A stretch of 42,923 bases of DNA from Rhodospirillales bacterium (GCA_028281845.1 JANQJD010000006.1:1-42923); one strand, 5' to 3'. Positions 23,873-32,055 are shown, numbered from the stretch's first letter. Program-made: numbers and translations. The notes: a model not told the origin generated them from the letters alone.

Positions 23873-24727
23873 ATGGCCTCCGCAGTCACCACCAGTGTCG
23901 ATTTAGACGCAAAACTTATGACGTCAGTTTTTTCAACCTTTGACGACCCCACACTTCTAGAGTTCGCCCGCGAAATCGTAACTCACCCCGACTACAACAA
24001 TGTGGATACGCGTGTGTTGGATCTCAGGGGAGTTGAAAAGCCAGATGTTTCTTTCGAAACGGCCAGAGAGGCATTTGCTCTCGTGGGAAAACACTCGAAG
24101 GCGAAAGTCATGGTAGTGACCTTAGTCAGTCAGGAATTCGTAGAGGGATTCAAGCGGCTTTACGAAGTACACGCGGACACAGCCCCCTTTGAGCTGTTGA
24201 TCACGTCGTCTGAGCAAGATATCCAACTACGCCGTTTTGACAGTGTGGAAGAGCGAGAAGAAGTCGTGTCTCGAGCAGAGCGCACCGTTGCTCGCATGCG
24301 AAAAGCGATGGGTACCCACACTGTAATTCCATCTGTTTTCAAAGATGTTGAACGCTTCGTTGACGAAGTCGATCCGGAAATAGGAAAGGTCTTCAAAGAA
24401 ATTAGACGATCCTATTCAGATGGGAGCACGTTCGCAGCAACAGCAGGGTGCCATGAGTTGCTTCGCCGCATCGCCGAAATCGAAGACGATTCTATCTATG
24501 ACGGCGTCAACAAGCTCGTAGAGAGCGGGGAACTATTCGGCTATTTCACCCCAATTCTTCGACTACACGCTTCTGCATTACGTCGAGATGCAATTGGCGA
24601 GGAGCAATACGCAACAACGCTGATCCGGCTCTGCACAGTTCTACTTATCTACAAACTCGTGCTTCCCCAGTGGGTCGAAACATACCTCTACGACCTGCCA
24701 ATAGAGAAGGGGGAGGCAGAGGAGTAA
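23873..24727 (+). CDS. STAS-like domain protein with conserved C-terminal domain (copy 1)
   Basis: The 284-aa protein has an N-terminal STAS-like domain (about 10-125: TRVLDLRGVEKPDVSFETAR, then KVMVVTLVSQEFVEGFKRLY). A helical C-terminal domain (about 150-280) contains KVFKEIRRSYSDGSTFAATA, GCHELLRRI and LLIYKLVLPQWVETYLYDLP. The C-terminal part is nearly identical in pattern to the inverted copy at 25970-26833, which places it as a distinct unnamed family. The ATG follows GAGGATGCAGGG. The conserved Cys-His in AGCHELLRRI might be functional. It has no TM or signal peptide. It could be a sensor or anti-sigma-type regulator; the function is not known. Confidence 0.8.
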   Translation: MASAVTTSVDLDAKLMTSVFSTFDDPTLLEFAREIVTHPDYNNVDTRVLDLRGVEKPDVSFETAREAFALVGKHSKAKVMVVTLVSQEFVEGFKRLYEVHADTAPFELLITSSEQDIQLRRFDSVEEREEVVSRAERTVARMRKAMGTHTVIPSVFKDVERFVDEVDPEIGKVFKEIRRSYSDGSTFAATAGCHELLRRIAEIEDDSIYDGVNKLVESGELFGYFTPILRLHASALRRDAIGEEQYATTLIRLCTVLLIYKLVLPQWVETYLYDLPIEKGEAEE

Positions 24728-24785
24728 TGAGGGAAGGCTGTGAGTAGGGTCGATAGATGGTCCTGTATGGTGACGGGTTTACCGG

Positions 24786-25061
24786 CTACGATGGGCTCTC
24801 GAAATCTTCTTCGTCGATGACAATATCACTATTGTCGTGGATCGCACCCTCCCATTTAGCTTTCACGAATTGAGAAACAACATCACGGTTAGAGAGAAAT
24901 GCAGTCCGATAGCCTGAGTGACCGGCATCAAACCGATTTTCCAAAACGTCGAAGCAGATCCGGCCTTGGACAGCGACGCCCTTTTGAATCGCTCTAAAAC
25001 GCAGCGCGCCGAGTGAGATATCTTCATACAGGTACTCAAGCCTCATCTTGCTGGTATTCAT
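24786..25061 (-). CDS. Small protein, weakly DUF1488-like
   Basis: From ATG 25061 this 91-aa protein starts MNTSKMRLEYLYEDISLGAL, continues RFRAIQKGVAVQGRICFDVL and ends with an acidic tail (DIVIDEEDFESPS). A strand-turn-strand start with LRFRAIxxGxxVxxRI followed by an ENRFDA helix vaguely recalls DUF1488. A GTG start at 25076 would add five residues. It lies convergent with the STAS-fusion gene copy 1, inside the interval framed by the two inverted paralogues. The coding pattern is good, but the family call is weak. Confidence 0.55.
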   Translation of the reverse strand: MNTSKMRLEYLYEDISLGALRFRAIQKGVAVQGRICFDVLENRFDAGHSGYRTAFLSNRDVVSQFVKAKWEGAIHDNSDIVIDEEDFESPS

Positions 25062-25114
25062 CAATAGTCGTTCCACTTAGTCTGCGCAGCAATCAGACAG
25101 TATACTGCGATCAT

Positions 25115-25132
25115 GTCCTGTATTCGAGACAC
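25115..25132. promoter_or_regulatory. Motif shared with the upstream region of the second DUF6316-like gene
   Basis: TGTCCTGTATTCGAGACA matches TGTCTCATATACGAGACA at 32056-32073 in 14 of 18 positions. Each lies upstream of a DUF6316-like gene, but here 240 bp away, which weakens a direct link. Confidence 0.25.
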
Positions 25133-25333
25133 GCTCTCAGTAGCAAACAACACGTTACACAAACTGGCGTTCAATCAATGCGCTGTTCTTGCACCGGCCT
25201 TTCCTCCGAAAAGAGGGCTTGGTGAGAGATAATCTTAGTTCGTTCGCGCACTCAGCTTCACCGCCGCGTTCAATGTATCTTGAACGGGTATTTGCAGTTG
25301 GTCGGGGGCAGCCCTCCTGGCAGTCTTCTATCC

Positions 25334-25349
25334 GTCTTAGATTTAAGAC
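25334..25349. promoter_or_regulatory. Inverted repeat before the DUF6316-like gene
   Basis: GTCTTA and TAAGAC form an inverted repeat with a 4-nt spacer, 25 bp upstream of ATG 25374; CATAAT just after could be a -10 box. Candidate promoter or operator. Confidence 0.35.
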
Positions 25350-25373
25350 ATAATGGTGTTGGAGGTGGGTGAA

Positions 25374-25550
25374 ATGCAGCGCAAGGGCGACAAGCATCGG
25401 CACAAGGGAGAGGCATTTCGTACCAGTCGCATCTACGCTCAGAACGAGCACTGGTGGGTCGCAACAAGAGAAGGAGATCGAGGCCCCTACCCTACCAGAG
25501 ATTTCGCACTGTTAGTCGCCGCACATGTTAAGAACAGCCACGCTGTCTAA
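25374..25550 (+). CDS. DUF6316-like small protein (copy 1)
   Basis: This 58-aa protein starts MQRKGDKHRHKGEAFRTSRI and contains HWWVATREGDRGPYPTRDFA. The pattern of a basic start, an aromatic strand (WWVATREG), GPYPT and a final helix is that of the DUF6316 family, found mainly in Pseudomonadales. The start was chosen at ATG 25374 because GGAGGTGGG is just upstream; the frame from 25353 lacks an SD. A longer relative lies at 32178-32462. The function of the family is unknown; a small regulator is possible. Confidence 0.65.
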   Translation: MQRKGDKHRHKGEAFRTSRIYAQNEHWWVATREGDRGPYPTRDFALLVAAHVKNSHAV

Positions 25551-25608
25551 GACCAACAAGACATTAGAAACATTGCACCATCAACAACCTGCCCCGCAGA
25601 GCCGGACC

Positions 25609-25857
25609 ATGACGCGAGATCTTGATCAGATCAACTTGCTTGCGACCGCCCTGAACCGAAGCGAAGCACGCCTCCTCGAGCTTGCACAACTGACCACGAC
25701 CCATCCTGATGTTTCAGCAGAGGTCCTCGCGACAGATTCCGATCAAAGTCCATTGCGAACCTTAATCAGCACAGCTCAAAGTTTAGAGTCAACGCTCGAC
25801 AGCTTGACGCAACTCATCAATGAGCGACTGCCGCCGCCAACACCACCAATACGGTAA
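25609..25857 (+). CDS. Small helical protein (possible)
   Basis: From ATG 25609 the frame gives 82 aa: MTRDLDQINLLATALNRSEA, then RLLELAQLTTTHPDV and a leucine-rich helix, ending in a proline run (PPPTPPIR). Composition is like a soluble helical protein with an extended tail. Starting at ATG 25525 would overlap the DUF6316-like gene and add a His/Gln/Pro-rich stretch. Neither start has a strong SD. I recognise no family. The gene is likely but not certain. Confidence 0.4.
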   Translation: MTRDLDQINLLATALNRSEARLLELAQLTTTHPDVSAEVLATDSDQSPLRTLISTAQSLESTLDSLTQLINERLPPPTPPIR

Positions 25858-25969
25858 ATCTCACGCTTGGATGCGTTCCTCCGCACTCTGCGCCAGTTAT
25901 CTAGTCACATGCGATAAGCTGTGGACACAAGCATACATCCGAACCCGCCCTGCAACGACTTGTTTTGAA

Positions 25970-26833
25970 TCAATCGGAGTCATCCATCGAGTCAATTGGC
26001 AAGTCGTAGAGATAGGTTTCAACCCATTTGGGCAAGACCACCTTGTAAATCAATAGGACGGTGCACAATCGTAAAAGTGTCGTAGCGTGCTTATCGTCCC
26101 CTATCGAATCACGCCTGAGTGCTGGTGCGTATAAGCGCACCATAGGCGTCAAATAGCCCAACAGATCACCGCTGTCGACCAATTTTGCTATTCCCGTTTG
26201 AATGGAGTCTTCTTCAACACCAACGATTCGGCGGAGCAACTCATGGCAACCCGCCGTAGCTGCAAATGTGCTTCCTTCTGAGAAGGAACGTCGAATTTCC
26301 TTAAAGATCTTGCCTAACTCATGATCTACCTCATCCACGTGGCTTTCGACGTCGCGAAAGACCGAGGGCAGCGCGGTCCTGGTCGAGATCGTCCCATGCG
26401 CTTCGTTAATATGGCGTTCAACGCGCGCTAATAGAGCTTCGGGAGACACTCCGCAATCGATAGTACGCATCACATCTGATTCATTTGACGTAATCATCAT
26501 CGTGTACGGCGCGGAGTCTGCGTGGACTTCATAGAGCCGCTCAAAGCCTTCCACATGCTCCTCACGCGACAATATAACCACAGCAACTTTCTCCTTTGAG
26601 TGTTTCCCAACGATGCCAAACGCAGTCCTCGTGGCTTCAAAGGAAACGTCGGGTTTGTCAACCTGTCTCAAATCTAAGACTCTAGCTTCAACTGAGTTGT
26701 ATTGCGGGTGGTTAATGATTTCTTGCGCAAATCGTAGGAGTGTTTCGTCGTCAAAACGAACAAACCTCGTGGTCATCACTTTGGTGTTTTCGTCAACAAT
26801 GGTCGTCGTGTCGGAAGAATTAGGGTGAGTCAT
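25970..26833 (-). CDS. STAS-like domain protein with conserved C-terminal domain (copy 2)
   Basis: This 287-aa protein is a close paralogue of the one at 23873-24727 on the other strand. Shared blocks include RVLDLRQVDKPDVSFEATRT, VEGFERLYEVHADSAPY, LGKIFKEIRRSFSEGSTFAA, TAGCHELLRRIVG, and LRLCTVLLIYKVVLPKWVET followed by YLYDLPID. The STAS-like N-terminus (about 15-125) is more divergent than the C-terminal domain, suggesting different inputs with a common output. ATG 26833 has GAGGCAAGG upstream. An inverted duplication within about 3 kb fits island remodelling. The function is unknown. Confidence 0.8.
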   Translation of the reverse strand: MTHPNSSDTTTIVDENTKVMTTRFVRFDDETLLRFAQEIINHPQYNSVEARVLDLRQVDKPDVSFEATRTAFGIVGKHSKEKVAVVILSREEHVEGFERLYEVHADSAPYTMMITSNESDVMRTIDCGVSPEALLARVERHINEAHGTISTRTALPSVFRDVESHVDEVDHELGKIFKEIRRSFSEGSTFAATAGCHELLRRIVGVEEDSIQTGIAKLVDSGDLLGYLTPMVRLYAPALRRDSIGDDKHATTLLRLCTVLLIYKVVLPKWVETYLYDLPIDSMDDSD

Positions 26834-26923
26834 CCTTGCCTCATTTTGGTGCTCCTTAATTTGATGCTAACGACAAATCACAGTTTTACAAATCCCAGAA
26901 AGTAGTAAAAAGCCTCCTGATCA

Positions 26924-27160
26924 TTGGATATCGGTATAAAGAGCTCAGATCCGCGACAAAAGAAAGCCTTTATTCAGTGGCTTGAGAAAGCCGTCAATAC
27001 CGCCATGGATGGACTTCGAGAGGGCGAAAAAGGGAAGTTCGTTGCCTTAGCTACGACGCGCTCTTTGTGTTTACCAGACTTTTACAGTTGGAGCGAGCGC
27101 ACTGAAACTACCTGCATACCATCGCAAGATACCCACTACATGGGGCTTTCGAAGGTCTAG
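26924..27160 (+). CDS. Small protein of uncertain status
   Basis: The 78-codon frame starts at TTG 26924 and reads RQKKAFIQWLEKAVNTAMDG then LREGEKGKFVALATTRSLCL. The middle looks like a genuine amphipathic helix followed by a strand, while the end (ETTCIPSQDTHYMGLSKV) looks random. There is no clear SD. It could be a small gene, or a fragment with a frameshifted end. No family was recognised. Confidence 0.25.
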   Translation: MDIGIKSSDPRQKKAFIQWLEKAVNTAMDGLREGEKGKFVALATTRSLCLPDFYSWSERTETTCIPSQDTHYMGLSKV

Positions 27161-27373
27161 TGGCAGCGATCCTGCGAAATCGACGCGATTAGTTCACAAG
27201 CGTCGGGTCTATCGCTCTATCAAAGAAAAAGCTAAGGTCCGTTGACACGGATTTGATGGTCAGGAAGTTAGGATACCCGCATTCGCATTGCGGGCATGAC
27301 GCAGTCAGTGAGCCTGCCACAGCGACAAACCTGTTCGTTTACATCACTAAGAAAAATGCGGAGAACCGAATCA

Positions 27374-28237
27374 GTGAGTATTTCTAAATCCGAAGTAAGC
27401 AAGCTATCTAAACTGAGAGAATACCGCGTTTCCCTAGACACTTTGGCAGCACAAGCGACTCTCCAGGTAGACCAGTTCGGAGGGGGAATGCCACTCAATC
27501 AACTGGCCGTGTTTTTTGAAGTTGCTAACGCTCAAGCCCTGGGAAGCTACGCAACAACTACGGACATTCGCCTGAAACTAGAGCTGGATCGCCGTGCTGT
27601 ATCACGTTACCTACTGTCGTTGGGTGATCAAGGCTACGGCGGTGGTAAAGGCATGGAGCTGGTGGAATTTATTGCCGATACAACCGATCGACGCACAAAG
27701 AGAATTGCGTTGACTCGTAAAGGGGAAGAACTAGCTTTGCGCTTGGCGCATCAACTGCGAGAGACAGCGATTAAACATCTCGAGCATATCGAGCATCTTG
27801 CTAGCCAGCGCTTCACGGACTGCCTATTTATGCTCGGTGTTGATCGAGAGGCAAAACTAAATGTGTTTGTCGTTCGAAAACCCTACTGCTACGGGCTGTA
27901 CGCGCTCATGCGACAACGTATGTTCTCTGACATAACCAACTACAACACACAGCACGTCGACCTGGTAGTACTGGAACGCCGATTCTCATTAACCAAAGAT
28001 GAGATTGATCAAACGCTCGATAACTTGAAAGCGCTTCGCATAGCCAAGGGCTCTCCTATCGTCGTATGGCTGGCTTCCGACGAGAATCCTAAGAGCACAG
28101 CGACAAAGCTGAATCGGCGAGCAAAACAAAAAGGCTATTCTGAAATCATCTCGTTTCACAGCACACGAGCTAGCGCTCTCAAGCAAGTGGGACTACCAAC
28201 TGATTGGACTTACCCTGAATTGTTCCCCTACGACTAG
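27374..28237 (+). CDS. Winged-helix (MarR-like) DNA-binding protein
   Basis: From GTG 27374 the product is 287 aa. The first half has a winged-helix pattern: MPLNQLAVFFEVANAQALGS, LKLELDRRAVSRYLLSLGDQ, and a wing (RRTKRIALTRKGEELALRLA) typical of MarR-type proteins. The second half has a further helical part (VVLERRFSLTKDEIDQTLDN) that may be a second winged helix, then a basic end (KLNRRAKQKG) and WTYPELFPYD. The GTG has GGAGA 9 nt upstream; the longer frame from ATG 27296 adds an unlikely start segment. A twin winged-helix layout is seen in some plasmid replication initiators, so a replication role is an alternative to transcription control. Confidence 0.7.
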   Translation: MSISKSEVSKLSKLREYRVSLDTLAAQATLQVDQFGGGMPLNQLAVFFEVANAQALGSYATTTDIRLKLELDRRAVSRYLLSLGDQGYGGGKGMELVEFIADTTDRRTKRIALTRKGEELALRLAHQLRETAIKHLEHIEHLASQRFTDCLFMLGVDREAKLNVFVVRKPYCYGLYALMRQRMFSDITNYNTQHVDLVVLERRFSLTKDEIDQTLDNLKALRIAKGSPIVVWLASDENPKSTATKLNRRAKQKGYSEIISFHSTRASALKQVGLPTDWTYPELFPYD

Positions 28238-28466
28238 ACACTACCTGTCAGACTCGAGAGCCGAGCTAACCATAAAACCATAAGTCACTCCGCATTACTA
28301 AATAGTAATATCCTGCCGCGGCAGCAGCTTGTTTTTAACCTGAGTGCATCCGCAGAATCCCTGCCTAACATTCCTGAAACAATTTCTATCGGAAAGTAGT
28401 CAACGTTTTAGCCTGTTTTGTCCTAAGATTGACCGGTTTAATCCGAGACCAGAAATAGGCACATTG

Positions 28467-28823
28467 ATGGTTAGATCCGAACTGATAGCCGATGACAAGG
28501 TGTTGGTACATTCTTGTTTCGGGGCTATCACAATCCTCGACATATCAACCGCAATGGTCATTTCAGCTCTTCACCCAAACCTTCCAGTGGTGTGGGATTT
28601 CATTGAAAGCGAGCGTGAAACAAACAACGAAGCAATGCTGGAACTGACATCTCCATTTCTGAAGTCAGAGTGGTTTAAAGCATCCGACAAAAAACGTGCG
28701 TTTGTTTTGGCGAAACCAGAATATCGAACAGCATTTACCGAGAGTATGGGGCGAGCAAGTGCCCCGTGGCCATGGGCAGTCTTTCCGACTTTAGACGACG
28801 CAGTTATGTGGGCACTTGACTAG
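28467..28823 (+). CDS. STAS/SpoIIAA-like domain protein
   Basis: This 118-aa protein shares LHPNLPVVWDFIES and SAPWPWAVFPTLDDAVMWAL with the protein at 30795-31187 (HPNLPVLWDFR and SAPWPWAVFLDPVDAMHWL). The common block places it in the SpoIIAA-like/STAS group with a final A-x-x-W-x helix. I start it at ATG 28467; the reading frame from 28344 adds a stretch with no SD. The SD at 28467 is weak (AGG). The N-terminal third (SELIADDKVLVHSCFGAITI) is diverged from its paralogue. The role is unknown; it could be a signalling or anti-anti-sigma-type protein. Confidence 0.7.
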   Translation: MVRSELIADDKVLVHSCFGAITILDISTAMVISALHPNLPVVWDFIESERETNNEAMLELTSPFLKSEWFKASDKKRAFVLAKPEYRTAFTESMGRASAPWPWAVFPTLDDAVMWALD

Positions 28824-28852
28824 ACACAATTGGATGAACTTGTCTGCAATTT

Positions 28853-28868
28853 GTGACAATATCGTCAC
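28853..28868. promoter_or_regulatory. Palindrome GTGAC-N6-GTCAC
   Basis: GTGACAATATCGTCAC ends 31 bp before the small helical gene at 28900. The spacing differs from a CRP site, so another dimeric regulator is likely; the neighbouring XRE protein is a candidate. Confidence 0.35.
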
Positions 28869-28899
28869 TCCGAGGGGATAATTTCATAGGCCGACCTAC

Positions 28900-29127
28900 A
28901 TGGACATGCCTAAACTTCTCGATTCGTTGCACAGGGAGCTTTCCCGCACCAGCATACAGTTACGCAATCTGGAAACTTTTTATAGATACGAGAGCGAAGC
29001 TGAGATAGATAAAGATAGAATTGTCTTTGTTCTTCATGACCTTGCGGCTCGAATCCAGGTCGCAGCCGCAGTGGCAAAACACCTAGAAGATCTGGAGGCA
29101 AAACAAACTCAACGTCACTTGTTGTGA
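28900..29127 (+). CDS. Small helical protein
   Basis: This 75-aa protein starts MDMPKLLDSLHRELSRTSIQ and contains DKDRIVFVLHDLAARIQVAA followed by a charged helix (KHLEDLEAKQTQRH). It is almost entirely helical and amphipathic, so a helical bundle or dimerising protein is likely. A second ATG is two codons in. There is no strong SD. It lies 63 nt before the XRE gene and probably shares its transcript. No family was recognised. Confidence 0.5.
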   Translation: MDMPKLLDSLHRELSRTSIQLRNLETFYRYESEAEIDKDRIVFVLHDLAARIQVAAAVAKHLEDLEAKQTQRHLL

Positions 29128-29190
29128 ACAAATGCATACACTTTGCCTAGGGGTGGGCCTATCAATTTCGTGCCGAATTAGGGAACTGTA

Positions 29191-29688
29191 ATGCCGACAC
29201 CACGCTCCGACACCGCCCAACAGAAGCGACTGGAGCGCGCACATCGATTGAAAGCCGTATGGGAAACAAGGAAGTCCGAACTCGGCCTGATTCAACGGGA
29301 CTTAGCCAAACTGCTCGGCTGGGAAACTCAGGGGGCAGTTGGTCACCTATTCTCCGGACACACTCCGCTTACCATCGATCTCTTGCTCGACATTTGCGCA
29401 ATCCTGCAGGTCTCTCCCAACCAAATCGTTCCCGAACTCGACACACTCAAGAATTTTGATCTGAATTCAGATGTGTCATACATACAAAGCTTAGACCTGG
29501 GTCTGCTTGGGATGTGCATCAGTACTATTGAAGCTGCGGAGTCGGAACAAAAAATCAGCCTGGGTGAATCAACAAAAAACAAGCTCGTTGAATTTCTATA
29601 TGCGGAACTCTCCGGATCAGATAAGAACCGAAAGACTGCAAAAAGAATGGCTTACAGACTTGTCTCAATTGCTGAGTCATCATCGTGA
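29191..29688 (+). CDS. XRE-family (Cro/CI-like) regulator
   Basis: The 165-aa protein has an HTH domain in its first half: KAVWETRKSELGLIQRDLAK, LLGWETQGAVGHLFSGHTPL, then DLLLDICAILQVSPNQIVPE. The second half is a helical domain (STKNKLVEFLYAELSGSDKN, RKTAKRMAYRLVS) that may dimerise or sense. GGGAA lies 8 nt before the ATG. It precedes the tandem PAS-like protein by 30 nt in the same direction, so the two likely work as a sensor-regulator unit. It may bind the palindrome at 28853. Confidence 0.85.
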   Translation: MPTPRSDTAQQKRLERAHRLKAVWETRKSELGLIQRDLAKLLGWETQGAVGHLFSGHTPLTIDLLLDICAILQVSPNQIVPELDTLKNFDLNSDVSYIQSLDLGLLGMCISTIEAAESEQKISLGESTKNKLVEFLYAELSGSDKNRKTAKRMAYRLVSIAESSS

Positions 29689-29718
29689 CCAGTTGTCATA
29701 CTAAAGGGAGCAGCGAAG

Positions 29719-30522
29719 GTGAGCAGAGAGCCTGCTTCCTCGATACCTAAGAGTCTCGTCAAACCTGATGCAGATATAACTGCACTAATCAACGAAGAAG
29801 GCTACGTTCTCAATACAGTACATGCCCAGTCGTTCGTCGCTATCGTACCGCCCAGCGATGCTATAGGACGACACCTCTCCGATCTCTATAGACCAGTTCC
29901 CGAAGAAATACTTCAGTGCTTGGAGCAGACGTTTGACGGTAGTGCGCATTGGGCCGCTCTAACCCTCCCAACTGTTTCTGCCATGGGGATCGTTGAGCGT
30001 CGATTCGTCGTTGCGTTTGAACCCTATGAGGCAATTAACAACAAGCAAGTCGCTCTCGTCCGAATGAAACTCCTGACAGACAACACGACTGATGCACTGG
30101 AACACGTTGGGAAAACACAAAACGCCCTCAGAACCAGGGCAAACTATCTCATTTCAGACGAGTTCTCTCTAAATAGTGTCTACATGGATGCCTTAGTTGA
30201 TGTATCCATGCGGCAATCGGGATTTGACGCTGCGATTCTACTAGATGAAGACGGAGTGGTACTCGATGTGTTTAATGTATCAAGTAATCCACCAACGGTA
30301 CAAAAGGGAGGCAATTTTGTGGATTTCCTCAGTCTTTACGATCCTGGATTCCAAGATCGCTGGGACTTTGCGCTCAACCACTGGCAGTACATTAATAGCA
30401 TCGAGCAATTCCCGCTACCAGACGGTTCTGCGATCGCGGTTTTGATAAGATTGAGAGTGACCGACCTAATCGGTCCCAATGGGAAACGCATCGTTCAAGT
30501 ATTTGCTCGGCAGTTAGAATGA
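29719..30522 (+). CDS. Protein with two PAS-like repeats
   Basis: The 267-aa protein appears to contain two similar halves. DITALINEEGYVLNTVHAQS begins one half and DAAILLDEDGVVLDVFNVSS begins the other, each with the acidic xDEDGxVLxV start of a PAS fold. Later strands (RRFVVAFEPY, KRIVQVFARQ) fit PAS cores as well. No kinase, cyclase or HTH output domain is present, so it probably signals by binding a partner such as the XRE protein upstream. GTG 29719 has GGGAG 8 nt before it. The PAS assignment is moderate; there are no visible cofactor residues. Confidence 0.65.
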   Translation: MSREPASSIPKSLVKPDADITALINEEGYVLNTVHAQSFVAIVPPSDAIGRHLSDLYRPVPEEILQCLEQTFDGSAHWAALTLPTVSAMGIVERRFVVAFEPYEAINNKQVALVRMKLLTDNTTDALEHVGKTQNALRTRANYLISDEFSLNSVYMDALVDVSMRQSGFDAAILLDEDGVVLDVFNVSSNPPTVQKGGNFVDFLSLYDPGFQDRWDFALNHWQYINSIEQFPLPDGSAIAVLIRLRVTDLIGPNGKRIVQVFARQLE

Positions 30523-30794
30523 TGCGGTGTAGACACCTAGCGACAAACGATTTCGTCAACACAAACTGAGGCAGACAAACGACTACAGGGGTTCTACCAA
30601 CCCGTACCGGTTTTGTGCATGACTAATTCGTAATATCTGCCTTAACCTCACAGCGTACTGATGAATATGCGTCGGGCGTAACTCGGCGTATGACACTCGC
30701 TTTTATTTCCCAATTGCCAAATAAACCTAGCTCGAGCTTTCAGTGTTTTTCTTGCATTAACCGAAGAATAGCAATCCACAGTACCGAAACAGGA
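30523..30794. other. Convergent spacer
   Basis: No gene was seen between the PAS-like gene and the minus-strand STAS-like gene. Several short inverted repeats occur, but none has a T-tract. Confidence 0.3.
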
Positions 30795-31187
30795 CTAAGC
30801 GATACGTGGTACCCTTCCTCCTAGATCGGTTGTCAGCCAGTGCATTGCATCCACCGGGTCTAAGAATACGGCCCAAGGCCAGGGCGCAGATACACGTCCG
30901 AGCACCTGCTCTACGAGGTCATGTTGGCGGTCGTCCTTAGTGAGAAATGCACGCTTCGCAGTAGATGCGAATACGCGGTTTACCCTCACCCATGCCTTGA
31001 TTTGGGCAGTCAGGAATTCCAGGGGGACGTTAATTTCTCCGTGCCGAAAATCCCAAAGCACCGGCAAGTTTGGATGCGACACTTCAATACAGTCTGTTGC
31101 GGCCTCGAGAAGATCGATGAGGCCCACGGACCCGAGTGCCCGATTTAAGACTAGGCCGCTGGCTTCAAAATGATAGGTTTGAATCAT
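30795..31187 (-). CDS. STAS/SpoIIAA-like domain protein
   Basis: The 130-aa protein starts MIQTYHFEASGLVLNRALGS and contains HPNLPVLWDFRHGEINVPLE, KRAFLTKDDRQHDLVEQVLG and SAPWPWAVFLDPVDAMHWL. It is the nearest relative in the window of the protein at 28467-28823, on the other strand. The SpoIIAA-like layout is clear. No SD is obvious before the ATG. A 49-aa frame lies 69 nt upstream in the same direction and may share its mRNA. The function is unknown. Confidence 0.75.
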   Translation of the reverse strand: MIQTYHFEASGLVLNRALGSVGLIDLLEAATDCIEVSHPNLPVLWDFRHGEINVPLEFLTAQIKAWVRVNRVFASTAKRAFLTKDDRQHDLVEQVLGRVSAPWPWAVFLDPVDAMHWLTTDLGGRVPRIA

Positions 31188-31256
31188 GAGACGAATTCTA
31201 TCGAGTCACGCACGCACCGCAGGCGAACTGGGTCACAGTTTTGAAAGTCAGTTTAT

Positions 31257-31406
31257 TCAAAGTGCAGGTAGAGCATCACCGTCGCGGATTCCAACCAACG
31301 ATCGGAATCGGCGAAATTTCAGCGCGATGGCGTACTGGCGGACTTCAGCAAAGAAGCTAGCGTAGCGAAAAAAGTCCGCTTCCGAACAATCCTCCGGAAT
31401 GGGCAT
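31257..31406 (-). CDS. Possible 49-aa protein upstream of a STAS-like gene
   Basis: The ATG at 31406 opens a complete frame: MPIPEDCSEADFFRYASFFA, then EVRQYAIALKFRRFRSLVGI and RDGDALPAL. It looks like a real small protein: acidic start, aromatic helices, basic middle. It lies 69 nt before the STAS-like gene on the same strand. There is no SD. The coding DNA also contains strong inverted repeats (CCGCTTCCGA/TCGGAAGCGG and GCGGACT/AGTCCGC), so the region may instead encode a structured RNA or a terminator. Confidence 0.4.
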   Translation of the reverse strand: MPIPEDCSEADFFRYASFFAEVRQYAIALKFRRFRSLVGIRDGDALPAL

Positions 31407-31440
31407 CGGAAGCGGCCAAATGCGCTACCATGAGGTTGGT

Positions 31441-31458
31441 AGGCAGTGGAGACTGCCT
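31441..31458. repeat. Hairpin-forming inverted repeat
   Basis: AGGCAGT and ACTGCCT flank a 4-nt loop (GGAG). It is one of several stems between 31325 and 31590. Confidence 0.4.
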
Positions 31459-31563
31459 CATCAATTAGTAGGGAGATTGTGGGCAGCACCATATACAAAC
31501 ATCCTTCTGCCAACTAGTCGCTCAGTAATTCCCGTAGGCACCTTTCGGTACAGCCTTCGCCGC

Positions 31564-31588
31564 AAAAAAAAACCGGCCAATTGGCCGG
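31564..31588 (-). terminator. Rho-independent terminator, minus strand, no gene upstream
   Basis: CCGGCC-AATT-GGCCGG is followed on the minus strand by nine T. No supported minus-strand gene lies within 1 kb upstream, so it may end an untranslated RNA. Confidence 0.65.
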
Positions 31589-32055
31589 GCGAAGGGCTAT
31601 GCGGCAGGAATCAACTACCTCATTCAGCTTAGTTGATGTTTATGACGAATCCAGCCTAGACGCTCTTAAGGGACTTCGATGGAGCCTATTAGTTATATTC
31701 TAAATCCAGCTCTGACCCTCAACAGAGTCATTCGATCTTCGGATCTCTAGACCAGGAGAAGTCCGTAAGTCTGCAACCAAACGCCCTTGTGGGGCCTCTT
31801 CACCAAAAAACGTCTCAAATTGTCGACGAGGTATGTAGGTATCAGTCTAGGTTTCTAACACTGCTATTAACAATGCCCTCATCAGCCCAACTCTGGCCTG
31901 CAGAAAGCGCTGTCGTCATACAGACACATAGCGGATTGTTGTAGCTATATTAAGAGCTAGACTTTTCGCTGCAAAGATTCTGCACACTTCGGTCGTGTTT
32001 TTAGGACTTCTGCATTGGTGGAAAACTAACCTGAGCAGTTACAAAATAAGTATAT
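31589..32055. other. Gene-free stretch
   Basis: No coding frame stands out on either strand. CACAC/GTGT followed by TTTTT near 32000 is a weak plus-strand terminator candidate. A small RNA ending at the minus-strand terminator near 31564 is possible but not shown. Confidence 0.3.

Noticed and set aside
28852..28869. CRP site
   Set aside because: TGTGA and TCAC are separated by 8 nt rather than 6.
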